Shown piece after piece: positions 8,292 through 18,500 of a stretch of 64,000 nt of DNA. The translations under genes and the position numbers were made by a program. How positions within the stretch are numbered: the stretch's first letter is position 1; each line of letters begins with the position of its first letter. Origin of the DNA: Calditrichota bacterium (GTDB lineage: Bacteria; Zhuqueibacterota; Zhuqueibacteria; Zhuqueibacterales; Geothermadaptataceae); contig QQUE01000011.1 of assembly GCA_008501765.1 (NCBI GenBank), positions 1-64,000 of the forward strand, read 5' to 3'. The notes under the pieces were generated by a model that did not search any database, had not been told where the DNA came from, and was given only the letters and a program-made list of their open reading frames with translations.

Positions 8292-9806
8292 GTGACTGGT
8301 ATCGCCTCTAAAGAGCTGGTTTTAGCCGGCTGGATTTTCATTTTAGTCTACAGTTCGATCATCCTGTTTTTTGTGATTCGCGGGGCCCGGCGCATCGAAA
8401 ATATGGCCGACTATGCCGTGGGCAACATTGCTTTTTCCCCCGTTGCGGTCGGTCTTGCGCTCGCTGCCTCAATGACGAGCGCAGCCACATTTATCATCAA
8501 TCCGGGATTTATTGCACTTTACGGGTTGAGCGCCGTCATTTCCTACGCCATCGTTTTGCCCATCGCAGCCATGCTTTCCCTTGTTTTTTTAACCAAAGGT
8601 TTTCGCAAGCATGGCAATACTGTCAAAGCACTTTCCATGGCGCAATGGATGGGTACCCGCTACAAAAACAAAAATTTCGCCGTCTTCTTCGCTTTTCTCT
8701 CACTTTTGTTAATTACATTTATCGTGTTGATTGTCGTCGGATTAACAAAAGTGCTCTCAAAAACTTTGAATGTTGATGAATTTTACATTCTGCTGGGCGT
8801 GGTGGTTTTTATTTTCGGATACATGATGTTTGGCGGCGCCAATTCCATGGTTTACACCAACACTATTCAAGCCTCCCTGATGCTGATTGTGGCAGTCATT
8901 TTACTCGGTTCCGGCTATGAACATTTCAGCAACGGCGTCCACGGTTTTCTTGATAAACTGCGAGCGATCGATCCCAAACTCGTGCAAAGCACCAATGAAT
9001 CCAGTTTTCTTTTCCGCGACTATTTCGAGATCATATTTGCTCAAATTGTCGTGGGGGTTGCCATCGTTTGCCAGCCCCACATTATCACAAAATCACTGCT
9101 ATTAAAAACGGACAAAGATGTAAATCGCTACCTCTTCGTTGGCATTTTGGTGGAGATGATTTTTTTCATGGTGGTCATAACCGGATTGTACGCACGCATC
9201 GCTTTTCCGGACTTGAGCATCAACGGACAGGCGCTGAAAATGGATGGCATCATTTCAGCCTATGTTGTGGGTGAGTTTCCTGTTTATGCAGGATTGCTCG
9301 TCGTTCTCGGATTAATTTCTGCCGGCATTTCAACTTTGGAAGGCCTGATTCAGGCGCTGGGCACCACAATTACAGCGGATATTATTCGCCCATTATTTGG
9401 CGATAAAATTAAAAATCTGGCACAATCCGAAGTGAGTATTAATAAAATAGTAATTGCCGCGTTAGCCATCATTTCGATTTGGCTGTCCTATGACCAGCTC
9501 GTTAATCCAAAATTAAGCGTTGCTATTTTTGCGCAAAACGGTGTTTATGCCTACTTTGCCGCGGCTTTCGTACCGATTCTGTTCGGCATGTTTTTTAAAA
9601 ATGTGCCCGGCATTGCTGTTTTTTCAGCTTCGATCACCGCAGTCATCGTTCACTTTTCGATGTATTACGGCAAGATTGCCATTCCCTTTTCCATTGCCAG
9701 CGGTGAAAATCCGGGGGTAGCGGCAAGCGTCGCCATCATCGCATCGTTGCTGGTCGGCGCCATTGGATTTGTCATTTTTCGAGGACAAAGTCATGCAAAT
9801 CAATGA
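8292..9806 (+). CDS. Sodium:solute symporter (SSS family)
   Basis: 504 residues with about thirteen hydrophobic segments, typical of SSS transporters that couple Na+ entry to uptake of organic acids, sugars or amino acids. The N-terminal stretch after TM1 (ENMADYAVGNI) and the SAATFIINPGFIALYG segment near residues 56-75 are characteristic. The start is GTG 8292, with GGAG eight bases upstream. The stop overlaps the start of the acyl-CoA ligase by 14 bp, so the two are translationally linked. This suggests the imported solute is a carboxylic acid that the ligase then activates, which is inference from linkage. Confidence 0.85.
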   Translation: MTGIASKELVLAGWIFILVYSSIILFFVIRGARRIENMADYAVGNIAFSPVAVGLALAASMTSAATFIINPGFIALYGLSAVISYAIVLPIAAMLSLVFLTKGFRKHGNTVKALSMAQWMGTRYKNKNFAVFFAFLSLLLITFIVLIVVGLTKVLSKTLNVDEFYILLGVVVFIFGYMMFGGANSMVYTNTIQASLMLIVAVILLGSGYEHFSNGVHGFLDKLRAIDPKLVQSTNESSFLFRDYFEIIFAQIVVGVAIVCQPHIITKSLLLKTDKDVNRYLFVGILVEMIFFMVVITGLYARIAFPDLSINGQALKMDGIISAYVVGEFPVYAGLLVVLGLISAGISTLEGLIQALGTTITADIIRPLFGDKIKNLAQSEVSINKIVIAALAIISIWLSYDQLVNPKLSVAIFAQNGVYAYFAAAFVPILFGMFFKNVPGIAVFSASITAVIVHFSMYYGKIAIPFSIASGENPGVAASVAIIASLLVGAIGFVIFRGQSHANQ

Positions 9807-11289
9807 AACAGATTGGCTGAAAAAATGGGCTGAATATTCCCCGCAAAAGTTTGCCTTGCGTGAATATCATCGCAATCTGGAGTGGACTTATTTTGATTTC
9901 AATCAGCGCGTTGAAGCATTGGCATTGCATCTCAGTCAAAATCTCGGGTTAAAAAAAGGCGATCGCATTGCGGTTTATTCGCAGAACCGTGCTGAATATG
10001 TGTTTCTGTTTTTTGCCTGCGTCAAGCTGGGAACAATCATCGTTCCGTTGAATTTCCGTTTAATGCCGCGGGAGCTGGATATTTTACTCAGCGATGCTAC
10101 TCCAAAACTTTTTATTTTTGAAGAAGAATTTGCAAGCAAAGTTGAGCAACTCAAATCACTAAACAAAGTGGACTCAAAAATTGCGATAGAAAGCCTGTCC
10201 CCATTTTTAACCGACCCGCTCAGCGAAACATCTCCCCTACCCTGTCTCCCAGCAGATGAAAATGCTGCAGTGATGATTTTGTACACCGCCGGAACGACCG
10301 GCCTTTCCAAAGGGGCGATAATCACCCATAAAATGCTGTTCTGGAATTCGATCAACACCGAATTACGCTTGAATATTACCTCTGCCGATCATAGCCAGGG
10401 TTATGCGCCCTTTTTCCACACCGGTGGCTGGAATGTGCTCTTTTTGCCGTTTATTCACCACGGCGCATCCCACACTTTGCTCACCGGATTTGACACCGAT
10501 CTGATTTTGGAATTGCTCGAGAAAGAACGTTCGACCATCATTTTCGGCGTGCCGACGATGATGCAAATGCTCTCAGAATCGCCGCTATTTGAAAAAGCCG
10601 ATCTCAGTTCCGTGCGCTATGCCATTGTCGGCGGCGCGCCGATGCCAATTCCATTGATCAACAAATGGCACGAAAAAGGGATAATGATTCGCCAGGGGTA
10701 TGGTTTGACCGAAGTCGGGCCTAATTGTTTTTCGCTGCATCAGGGTGACGCCATCCGTAAGCAGGGTTCGATCGGTTTTCCCAACTTTTATATTCAGGCA
10801 AAAATCATGGCCGATCAGAGCCGGGAATGTGCAACAGATGAAGTCGGTGAACTGTGGATGAAATCCCCGGTGGTGACACCCGGATACTGGAACAAAGCGG
10901 AGGCAACGAAAGCTGCGATTACTGACGACTGGTTCCACACCGGCGACATGGTTCGCCGGGATGAGGAAGGCTATTATTACGTCGTCGATCGCAAAAAAAA
11001 CATGTTTATCAGCGGTGGTGAAAATGTTTATCCGGCCGAAGTGGAAAGTTTTCTCTATACAAATTCGGCCATTAAAGAAGTTGTTGTCATTGGGGTTGAA
11101 GATGAAAAATGGGGCGAAGTTGGCAAAGCGGTCATCGTTTTGCATGCAGGTAAAAAACTCAGTGAAATGGATGTTTTGCAATTCTGTGCAGGCAAACTCG
11201 CCAAATACAAAACACCGAAATATGTAGAATTTGTAGTTGAAATCCCTAAAAATGAAGCAGGAAAAGTAAACCGTAAACTTATTAAATAA
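9793..11289 (+). CDS. Acyl-CoA synthetase (AMP-forming ligase)
   Basis: 498 residues from ATG 9793, a normal length for the ANL superfamily. Visible are the AMP-binding P-loop LYTAGTTGLSKGAIITH, the A5 motif GYGLTEVGPN, the hinge WFHTGDMVRRDEEGYYYVVDR, and the C-terminal catalytic lysine in KNEAGKVNRKL. The enzyme activates a carboxylic acid to an acyl-adenylate and then to an acyl-CoA in the cytoplasm. A longer TTG frame at 9763 is disfavoured because GAGGAC, a good ribosome binding site, precedes the ATG. It overlaps the symporter gene. Chain-length preference cannot be read here. Confidence 0.88.
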   Translation: MQINETDWLKKWAEYSPQKFALREYHRNLEWTYFDFNQRVEALALHLSQNLGLKKGDRIAVYSQNRAEYVFLFFACVKLGTIIVPLNFRLMPRELDILLSDATPKLFIFEEEFASKVEQLKSLNKVDSKIAIESLSPFLTDPLSETSPLPCLPADENAAVMILYTAGTTGLSKGAIITHKMLFWNSINTELRLNITSADHSQGYAPFFHTGGWNVLFLPFIHHGASHTLLTGFDTDLILELLEKERSTIIFGVPTMMQMLSESPLFEKADLSSVRYAIVGGAPMPIPLINKWHEKGIMIRQGYGLTEVGPNCFSLHQGDAIRKQGSIGFPNFYIQAKIMADQSRECATDEVGELWMKSPVVTPGYWNKAEATKAAITDDWFHTGDMVRRDEEGYYYVVDRKKNMFISGGENVYPAEVESFLYTNSAIKEVVVIGVEDEKWGEVGKAVIVLHAGKKLSEMDVLQFCAGKLAKYKTPKYVEFVVEIPKNEAGKVNRKLIK

Positions 11290-11321
11290 AACCATTTATT
11301 AACCAATCGGGAGGTTGTATT

Positions 11322-11861
11322 ATGAAACGATTAACTCCACTGACAGTCATCATTCTTGCGTTGATGCTGGTGTTTGGATCTGTGGGTTGCGACAAAGATT
11401 CCGACAACGGCACAAACAATGATGATGATGGAAAAACCATCGTCGGAACATGGGTTTCGACAGGAAACAACGTTGCATTGCTATTGAATTTGATTTTTGC
11501 CGGTAACGGTGGGATCGACTCTGTTTACGCAGATTTTGGCGCCGATCAGGTTTATAACGTGCGTCAGGTCAATGTCGACAAAACTGTTCTCACTTATGTA
11601 GGCACGTACACCAGCGAAAAAAGTGGTACCGGAGATATCTACAAAATTTCCATCACGCAAACTGCGCCGGCAGCGGCCATCGTTGAAGGAATTTATGAAA
11701 TCGATTTGTCCGTCACTCCTCACGGGATGACGTACGAAGTCGTGCAGACAGATCCGCCCGCAGGTATCGCGCCGACTGCAGCAGCCGGTTTTGGCAGCAC
11801 CAATGGCGGCGCTTTAACCCCCGCTGATGCCAACGTGCAAAAATATATCCGTCTTCAGTAG
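11322..11861 (+). CDS. Secreted lipoprotein of unknown function
   Basis: 179 residues. A lipoprotein signal peptide ends in the lipobox GSVGC (Cys at about 23), followed by a low-complexity Asp/Asn tether (DKDSDNGTNNDDDG). The rest is a small beta-rich domain starting TIVGTWVSTGNN, reminiscent of lipocalin-like GTW domains that bind or sense small hydrophobic ligands; that resemblance is weak. GGGAGG lies nine bases before the ATG. It starts 32 bp after the ligase stop, and a terminator follows it, so it closes the cytoplasmic-enzyme operon. Confidence 0.75.
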   Translation: MKRLTPLTVIILALMLVFGSVGCDKDSDNGTNNDDDGKTIVGTWVSTGNNVALLLNLIFAGNGGIDSVYADFGADQVYNVRQVNVDKTVLTYVGTYTSEKSGTGDIYKISITQTAPAAAIVEGIYEIDLSVTPHGMTYEVVQTDPPAGIAPTAAAGFGSTNGGALTPADANVQKYIRLQ

Positions 11862-11868
11862 TTTTAAT

Positions 11869-11895
11869 AGCGGGAAGTTCGCTTCCCGCTTTTTA
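11869..11895 (+). terminator. Rho-independent terminator
   Basis: Perfect arms AGCGGGAAG (11869-11877) and CTTCCCGCT (11882-11890) with a TTCG tetraloop, followed by five T. It closes the transcription unit ending at 11861. Confidence 0.92.
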
Positions 11896-11963
11896 TAAAA
11901 TTAACCCGTTGTGCAAAATTGAATGTTTACTTCAATTTAGTAGGAAACTATCATTTTTTCTTA

Positions 11964-12003
11964 GATTCTGTCATTCCCAAACGCTTTTATTGGGAATCCA
12001 TCT
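11964..12003. repeat. GTCATTCC-type dispersed hairpin, copy A
   Basis: CTGTCATTCCCAA then TTGGGAATCC, with perfect 8-bp arms 11973-11980 and 11990-11997. Relatives lie at 48521-48562 and 53291-53322. The rest of the 320-bp gap (11862-12182) holds no gene; it must carry the promoter of the OM protein gene. Confidence 0.75.
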
Positions 12004-12182
12004 AAACAGAAGAGTGGATTTGCGACTGCCTGTTTGCTTGGCGATTGCGCGCCGAACTTTGTTTCGGCCAAAAGATTGTCAAATCGGGGCCGGCGCAGCA
12101 AAGTGACTGGAAATAGAATACTTTGTGTGAAATCGAACGGATTATGCATAATGGGTAATATTAACAGGAAAAGGCCTGTCCG

Positions 12183-13763
12183 ATGAAAAAAATTTCATTC
12201 GTTCTTCTGTTTTGCTTTTTTGCCTCGGGCGCATTTGCCGGAGACAAATGGAGCGACGCGGAAAAGAAAATACCCCTCAAACCGCTGCAAGAGTTCCAGT
12301 TTTTGGCCTACTATTTTAACCAGGGCGTTTACAACAATATTTACGCGCAAAATGATTTCCTCAAAGGCCAGACTGTCGGCAGACTTTACGGCGGCAACAC
12401 AACGACGACCGGTGAACAAAGCTCCTATTTTGAGCAAAGACTGATTCCATTTATAATTTACCAGCCCAAACTTATGGATGGCAAAGCCATTTTGCGCATG
12501 TCGTTTGAGATTGACTGGACCTGGGGCGATGCCTCTTATGGAGCGGGCGGTAATTTTGGCTCAGCCCTCTCCGCCGATCAGGTCAATCTGCAAACTCAAA
12601 ACCTGGAACTGGAATTGATTCCGAAAACAGGCTGGGCTGTCAATCTCGGATTACAACGACTGTACGACACCGCCAACAATCCGTACCGGACTTTTTTTAA
12701 CACGATGACTTACACCGGCTACCGCCTGATGTATTGGGGCACCGATGCCGTCGGCATTTCGGTGCGGCGGGATTACGACACCAGCCGCTGGAAAACCGGC
12801 TACTACCAATTTTACGAAAATCATATCCAGCAAAATGACGACGTCGCGATGTGGGAAATGGTCTACGAGCGTGACATCACGCCAACCTGGAAACAGGGTT
12901 TTTCAGCCTGGTACGTCTACGACCGCGGCAACGGTGAAGGCGGCGCTTCGGTGCTGGGGCAGGGCCTCAACAGCCCGATGAACAGCTATAACGGCACCTT
13001 TAAATTTAACCTGGAAAATACACCCGAACGCCCGTACAAAGCCGATATTTTATGGCTGGGCAGCTTTTGGAACCGCAACGCGGAGTTCACCCTCGGTCGC
13101 TGGATGTTCTCCGGATTTGCTGTTGCCAACCTCGGCAAAGTGCACCTGAAAAATGAAAAATGGGAGAAAGCAGCCGACATTCTGGGCATGTCCGCCAACG
13201 TGCGTGCAGGTTACAAATATGGCCAAACCGCCGAAGACATCGTGACGCTGGACATGGTTTTCGCCAGCGGCGACGGTGATGGCATCAAAGATGAAAAATA
13301 CACCGGCGTGATCACTGGCAACACCTACGGTTCACCGGGCGGGATTTTCATCAGCCACGGCGCCTATTTGCTTTTTCCCCACGGCAATGTGGTCAACCGC
13401 TACATCGCTGCTGTCACCGATATTTCCAACATGGGCAATGGGCTGATCGGCGGCACTTTCAATCTGCACAAAGACATCGTGCCGCACAAATTTTCCGCAA
13501 AAGTTGGCCTCGCCGCCGCCATGAGCCCGTACACGACGGAATACAGCGGCAATTATATGGGCACCGAATTGAACGCAAAACTGAGTTTTCAGCCCAAAGT
13601 TTTTATGAATATCGAGCTGCACGCCGCTTATCTGGCGCTGGGCGATTTTTACAACAGTTCCGCGGTCAACGGCGTCGGAAGTTACGATGAACCCGAATTT
13701 AAATCAGCCAAACCGGCAAATCCGTGGACCGCATTTGTGGTGTTCAAATGGCTGCTTTTTTAA
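12183..13763 (+). CDS. Outer-membrane beta-barrel protein
   Basis: 526 residues. A clear signal peptide (MKKISFVLLFCFFASGAFA) is followed by a mature protein rich in alternating aromatic/polar stretches. It ends in Phe (FVVFKWLLF), the C-terminal signature recognised by the BAM machinery. The length and repeated antiparallel strand pattern fit a 16- to 18-strand porin-like barrel. I do not recognise a named family. It lies directly before a lipoprotein hydrolase and after the acyl-CoA ligase operon, so passage of an ester or acid substrate across the outer membrane is a reasonable guess. Confidence 0.8.
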   Translation: MKKISFVLLFCFFASGAFAGDKWSDAEKKIPLKPLQEFQFLAYYFNQGVYNNIYAQNDFLKGQTVGRLYGGNTTTTGEQSSYFEQRLIPFIIYQPKLMDGKAILRMSFEIDWTWGDASYGAGGNFGSALSADQVNLQTQNLELELIPKTGWAVNLGLQRLYDTANNPYRTFFNTMTYTGYRLMYWGTDAVGISVRRDYDTSRWKTGYYQFYENHIQQNDDVAMWEMVYERDITPTWKQGFSAWYVYDRGNGEGGASVLGQGLNSPMNSYNGTFKFNLENTPERPYKADILWLGSFWNRNAEFTLGRWMFSGFAVANLGKVHLKNEKWEKAADILGMSANVRAGYKYGQTAEDIVTLDMVFASGDGDGIKDEKYTGVITGNTYGSPGGIFISHGAYLLFPHGNVVNRYIAAVTDISNMGNGLIGGTFNLHKDIVPHKFSAKVGLAAAMSPYTTEYSGNYMGTELNAKLSFQPKVFMNIELHAAYLALGDFYNSSAVNGVGSYDEPEFKSAKPANPWTAFVVFKWLLF

Positions 13764-13798
13764 ACAGATTATGCAAGACTTTCACCCCTATCTTTTAA

Positions 13799-14758
13799 AT
13801 GAGAAAAAAGATGCGAACAATAAAACTCTTAATTGCAGCGCTGATTTTCTTACCGCTGCTGTCCTGTTCCCACACCTACCGGAATTTAGCGCCGATGGAA
13901 TTTTCTGATCTCGATTATCCCTACGCGGTAAAAACCGCGGAACTGAGTGGCAATATTTCCCTTGGTTATGTTGACGAAGGCGCAGGCGAAACGATCATAT
14001 TTCTGCACGGTCTTGGAAGCTATTTGCCGGCCTGGAAAAAGAATATCGCGGCGCTGAGCACAAATTTCCGCACCATCGCAGTTGACCTGCCCGGCTACGG
14101 TAAATCCAGCAAAGGGGTCTACCCTTTTACCATGGAATTTTATGCCGATGTGATTTCCGAGTTTCTGCAGAAATTAAATATTGAAAAAGCGACCATTGCG
14201 GGCCATTCCATGGGTGGGCAGATTGCCATGGTGATGGCGCTGAAATATCCCGAACAAGTGAACCGGCTGGTTCTGGTTGCACCCGCGGGTCTTGAGCCAT
14301 TTTCTGAGGGAGAAAAACGCTGGTTCCGCGAAGTGATGACCGTGCCGCTGGTCAAACTTACCTCGGTGCACCAGATTCGCGTCAATGTGGTAAGCAATTT
14401 TTACAACATGCCCGCCGATGCCGAATTTATGGTGACCGACCGGGTTGCCCTGCGTGGCGCCAAGGATTTTGACAAATACTGCTACACCGTGGTGAAGTCG
14501 GTCGAGGGCATGGTTGACCAGCCTGTTTTTGATTTGCTGGAGCAAATTGACCAGCCAACATTGATCATCTTTGGCGAGAACGACAACCTGATTCCCAACC
14601 CCTATTTGCACGGTGGCAAAACGGCGAGCGTAGCTGCCATTGGCGACGAAAAAATACCCACCAGCAATCTGCTGATGATTCCGGAGTGCGGCCACTTTGC
14701 CCAGTTCGAAAAACCCGACGAAACCAATGCTGCGATATTGAATTTTATGGCAGACTAA
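13799..14758 (+). CDS. Alpha/beta-hydrolase lipoprotein (esterase/lipase-like)
   Basis: 319 residues with a lipoprotein signal (lipobox LLSC, Cys23). The alpha/beta-hydrolase fold shows the oxyanion segment FLHGLGS, the nucleophile elbow GHSMGG (Ser137), the acid in FGENDNLIP and the catalytic His in ECGHFAQFEKP near the C-terminus. The family hydrolyses esters, lactones or C-C bonds. As an envelope-anchored enzyme, 35 bp after a barrel gene, it may release acids at the cell surface or in the periplasm for the symporter and ligase. That pathway is inferred. Start may instead be the fifth codon (MRTIKLL). Confidence 0.88.
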   Translation: MRKKMRTIKLLIAALIFLPLLSCSHTYRNLAPMEFSDLDYPYAVKTAELSGNISLGYVDEGAGETIIFLHGLGSYLPAWKKNIAALSTNFRTIAVDLPGYGKSSKGVYPFTMEFYADVISEFLQKLNIEKATIAGHSMGGQIAMVMALKYPEQVNRLVLVAPAGLEPFSEGEKRWFREVMTVPLVKLTSVHQIRVNVVSNFYNMPADAEFMVTDRVALRGAKDFDKYCYTVVKSVEGMVDQPVFDLLEQIDQPTLIIFGENDNLIPNPYLHGGKTASVAAIGDEKIPTSNLLMIPECGHFAQFEKPDETNAAILNFMAD

Positions 14759-15539
14759 ATCAGTTTAAGTACAATGAAGAAAAGCATCCGGCCGTGACAG
14801 CGCGCGCGGCCGAGTGCGAAATTAGCAACAGAATCCGTTGGAGCCCTATCCCTTTTCAGGAATTTACACCCGCCCGCTGCAATACCAACAATTTCTCCGC
14901 AAACCATTTTTTTTAGCCATACATAGATTTTGTACCCATTTCTTAATTAAATATAAAACCATCCGGTTTATTTGACAGTTTTATACGACAGGCGCATTTG
15001 TCGTTTAATACGGAATCGAACAAACGAAAAAAGCATGATTACTCAATAATATTTTGGGATTTATCAGTAATTTTATTATCTATGTTATCAGACAGGCGGA
15101 GTTGGATAAACCTGCAAAATGGTGTCGGATAATACCTATGTTAGGCACCCTAAAAGTCACGGCTTTCATTTCCTTGAAGCCAGATTATAGAAAATCCGAG
15201 GATTTATTTTACTTATATCCGGTATTAACCGGAATAAATTTATTTAGGAAAGAAACCAGATATTTTTGGTTTTTCAGATTTATAAAGTAAATTAATATCT
15301 GGTGAAAAATAATCCATAGGTAATTAGATAGTAAATTACTTATGAACAGTAGTTAGCGAAGAGCAAAGTCAAGACCGAAGCGACGCGATAGCTGAGCAAG
15401 CGAAGGGAAGTCTTGATTTTGCCTGCTGCTCAGCATAGATTCGAAATACACAGAACAAAGAAGAGACGATTTTTGAAGAAAAACAGGCTAAGTATCCAAT
15501 TATCGCTGAGGTAGCACAATTAGAAACTACACATCACAA
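14759..15539. other. 780-bp intergenic region at the left edge of the accessory island
   Basis: No convincing gene. Base composition turns A/T rich here. Small hairpins are present (for example TCCGGT/AACCGGA near 15220), along with the inverted repeat at 15363-15422. A 78-codon frame at 15054-15290 has no ribosome binding site or recognisable content. Confidence 0.55.
15363..15422. repeat. Inverted repeat before the helical-repeat gene
   Basis: GCAAAGTCAAGAC (15363-15375) pairs at 12 of 13 positions with GTCTTGATTTTGC (15410-15422). The loop is rich in GCGA/GAAG motifs. A similar-looking hairpin follows the gene at 18660-18716. Confidence 0.6.
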
Positions 15540-18500
15540 TTGAGAAATTCTTCACTAACAACTAAAGAAGAAAAAGAAGAACTGCTTCAATATGCTCTAG
15601 CATGGCTACCATATCATCTATATGAAGCACAATCTAAAACAACACACGAAGGTACTGCAAACAATCTGCGAAGAAAACTATATTCTATTGTCCTAGATAA
15701 AACATTCCGAAAGAAAAAGCTTTCCGTGTCAAATCTCATCAAGCCCATCTTAGACGATGTACGATACGCTCTCGTTGCATCTATTTCTGTTGATGATCAT
15801 TTCCACATTACAAAGTTCAGCTTCTTATACGAACATCTAAAGAGAAATCACTTAAATGAGTTTCAAATTGATCAGCTCCTAATAAATGGGCGTTACGGAA
15901 TAGCTGAAGATACAATTAAACAATATAAATATGAGACTATTAAATATCAATGGTACCTTTTTTCTGCATGGGTCTGTCTCTCATTTAGAACAGATTTAAA
16001 CGCTGCAAGTAACTTCATATTAAAAGCTGAAAAGTTAGATAATGTTAATATCTTTTGGGGTGATCATGGTCTATTAATTAAGATGTTATACGACCTATAT
16101 AAAGCAAATATTATATCATTAAGTAGTGCACTTAAATTTAGATCCCCGTCCAAAATTATCAGTTATTTTCTAAGGAACAAAGACGCTTTTATCTTAGATG
16201 ACTATTTATCTGTTATTAGCGATATTGACAGTGATCCCGACAAATCAGATGCTTTAAAGGCTTTAGTTTCAGGAATTGAAAAAGACGAAGATTTCGAAAA
16301 TGTTCTTATTGCAACTCAGGAGATGATTGAAAATGATCACCATACAAATGGTCCTCAGATTGCAATAGTTAGTGCAATTGCAAGAAGAGGAAACATTTCG
16401 CAAGCATTGGAAAAAGCTCTTTCAATAAAAAGTGATTATGATCAGCGAAAAGCTCTATGTGTTATAGCAGAAGAAATAGCTATGAGGGGTGATCTGAAAA
16501 GAGCTCTAAAAATCGTAGAGCAAATGAAATATGATTTTTATAGATCAGAACCGCTCGCTAAAATTGTGCCGGAGATAATAAGAATAGAAAATGTTCAAGA
16601 AGCTCTAGACATAGTGGAGAGATTAATTCATGAGAACTATCATAAAGCAGAGCCTTTATGCGCAATTGCCATATCAATCGCAAAAGTAGGTGATTTTGAA
16701 AGATCCATTTTACTAGTGGAAAGCATAAGTAATGGGGAATATAAATCTAAGGCATTAAAGGGAATTGCTGCATTATTAGCAAAAAATGGAAAATTTGAGC
16801 GATCAATAGAATTAGCAGAAAAAATTAACGACCATCGAGCACAATTCGAGCCTTATTATGATATAGTTTATGAATTAGCAAAGGCTCATCATTTTGATCG
16901 AGCTATTGATGTTGCAGAAAAGATGTGGATCCGATCAAAGAAAGCTGCTGGTTTAGTTAATATTGCAATTGAGATGGTAAGCATAGGTTATTTGCGTGAG
17001 TCAAAAAAGGTTTTCCAGCAAGCATATCAAATAACTGAAGAAATTAATGATTTTTGGGAAAGAGATGAAGCTATAAAATTAATTGCTCCAAAGTTGGTGA
17101 GGAGTGGGAATAGCCAAGAAGCTCTTAGACTTGCAAATATGATTAAAGACAATTGGAATAGTTGGGTTAACAATGATAAATCGAATTGGCCAAATAAAGA
17201 TAAATCGAAGGCACTGGGCATAATTGCAATGGAGATTGCACAAATTGGTGATATTGAGAAGACTATTAAGATTTTTCATGACTCACTTGATATAATGGAA
17301 AAGCCAAAAGACAATCAAGACAAGTCTGCGTTTCCAGGAGCTATTGCGAATATAAATATAAAGGATGCAAATCTTCAAAATGCGTTCAAGATTGGAAAAC
17401 AAATCAATTGGGATCCTAACGATCGAAGAGAAAAACCTAATCCGCTGGTGACCATAGCAATAAATTCTGCAAAAGATGGAAGTGCCAAGAATGCTTTTGC
17501 TTTTATTAAACTTATGGAAAAGAACAGATATTACTATGATGCATTGCTTGGCATAATTGAAGCTATTATTAAACTAGGTGATATTAAACTAGCTCATTAT
17601 GCAGTACAATTTTTTGGTCGATGGTCATGGCATGGTGACAAAGCTTTTTCAGCAATTGCGCTAGAGTTCGCCAAAAGAGGTAATTTCCTAGAGGCATTTT
17701 TGCTTGCTGATAAGATACAATGGCAATATAGATTTTCTACTAGCTGTAATATTGCTGTAGAACTTGCTAAAGCGGGCAAATTTAAGAAAGCCATTGATAT
17801 ATTGGAAAAAATAATTGATTGGGATGATGAAAGCAAATCTATTGCACTGGCTAAAATTGCGGTAGAGTTAGCAAAAGCAGGACAAATGGTAGAATCCAAC
17901 AAGCATTTCAATATAGCTATCAAGGTTGCAAGAAATATTAATGAAATACGTGACGATATTAATCCTTTTCCTGGTAACAAACGCTATGCTCTTAGCATTA
18001 TTGCTACAGAACTAGCAAAATCTCATAAAACAAGTGAAGCAATTAGTATTGTAGATCAAATTGAGGACAGTGATTACGATTCGCAAAAACCATGGGCTTA
18101 TAGCAAAATCGCAGGAATTATTGCGCAAAATGGAAATAAGAATGATGCTAGGCAAGTTTTTCTACTGGCAATTGATTCAACAACAAAAATTAGTTGGTGT
18201 CAGGCTAGACATAGAGCACTCAAAGAGGTCAGTTTGGACATTGCAGAGACTAAAGATCATATTTTGATTGAGGAAATGCTCGATCAAGCCATTAAAAGCA
18301 CACAAAACATAAAAATTGATTGGGAAAAAGCATACGCATTGGCGGGAATTGCCCACAGTTATGCAGCATTTAATATTGAGAAAAGTATTTTTATTCTCTC
18401 TACACTCCCAGCATTTAGAGAAAGAATGAAATTTACATGTGAATTAGCAAATTATTTCGCTGATGACAATAATTCTTCAGCCATAAAGAAATTGATTCCT

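Noticed and set aside
9763..9792. TTG start extending the acyl-CoA ligase
   Set aside because: The ribosome binding site GAGGAC lies within this extension, just before ATG 9793.
15131..15150. Second attC core (GTTAGGC at 15140)
   Set aside because: No complementary RYYYAAC core or imperfect stem was found within 150 bp upstream.
15054..15290. 78-codon frame in the island's left gap
   Set aside because: No ribosome binding site, A/T-rich random-looking composition and no family resemblance.
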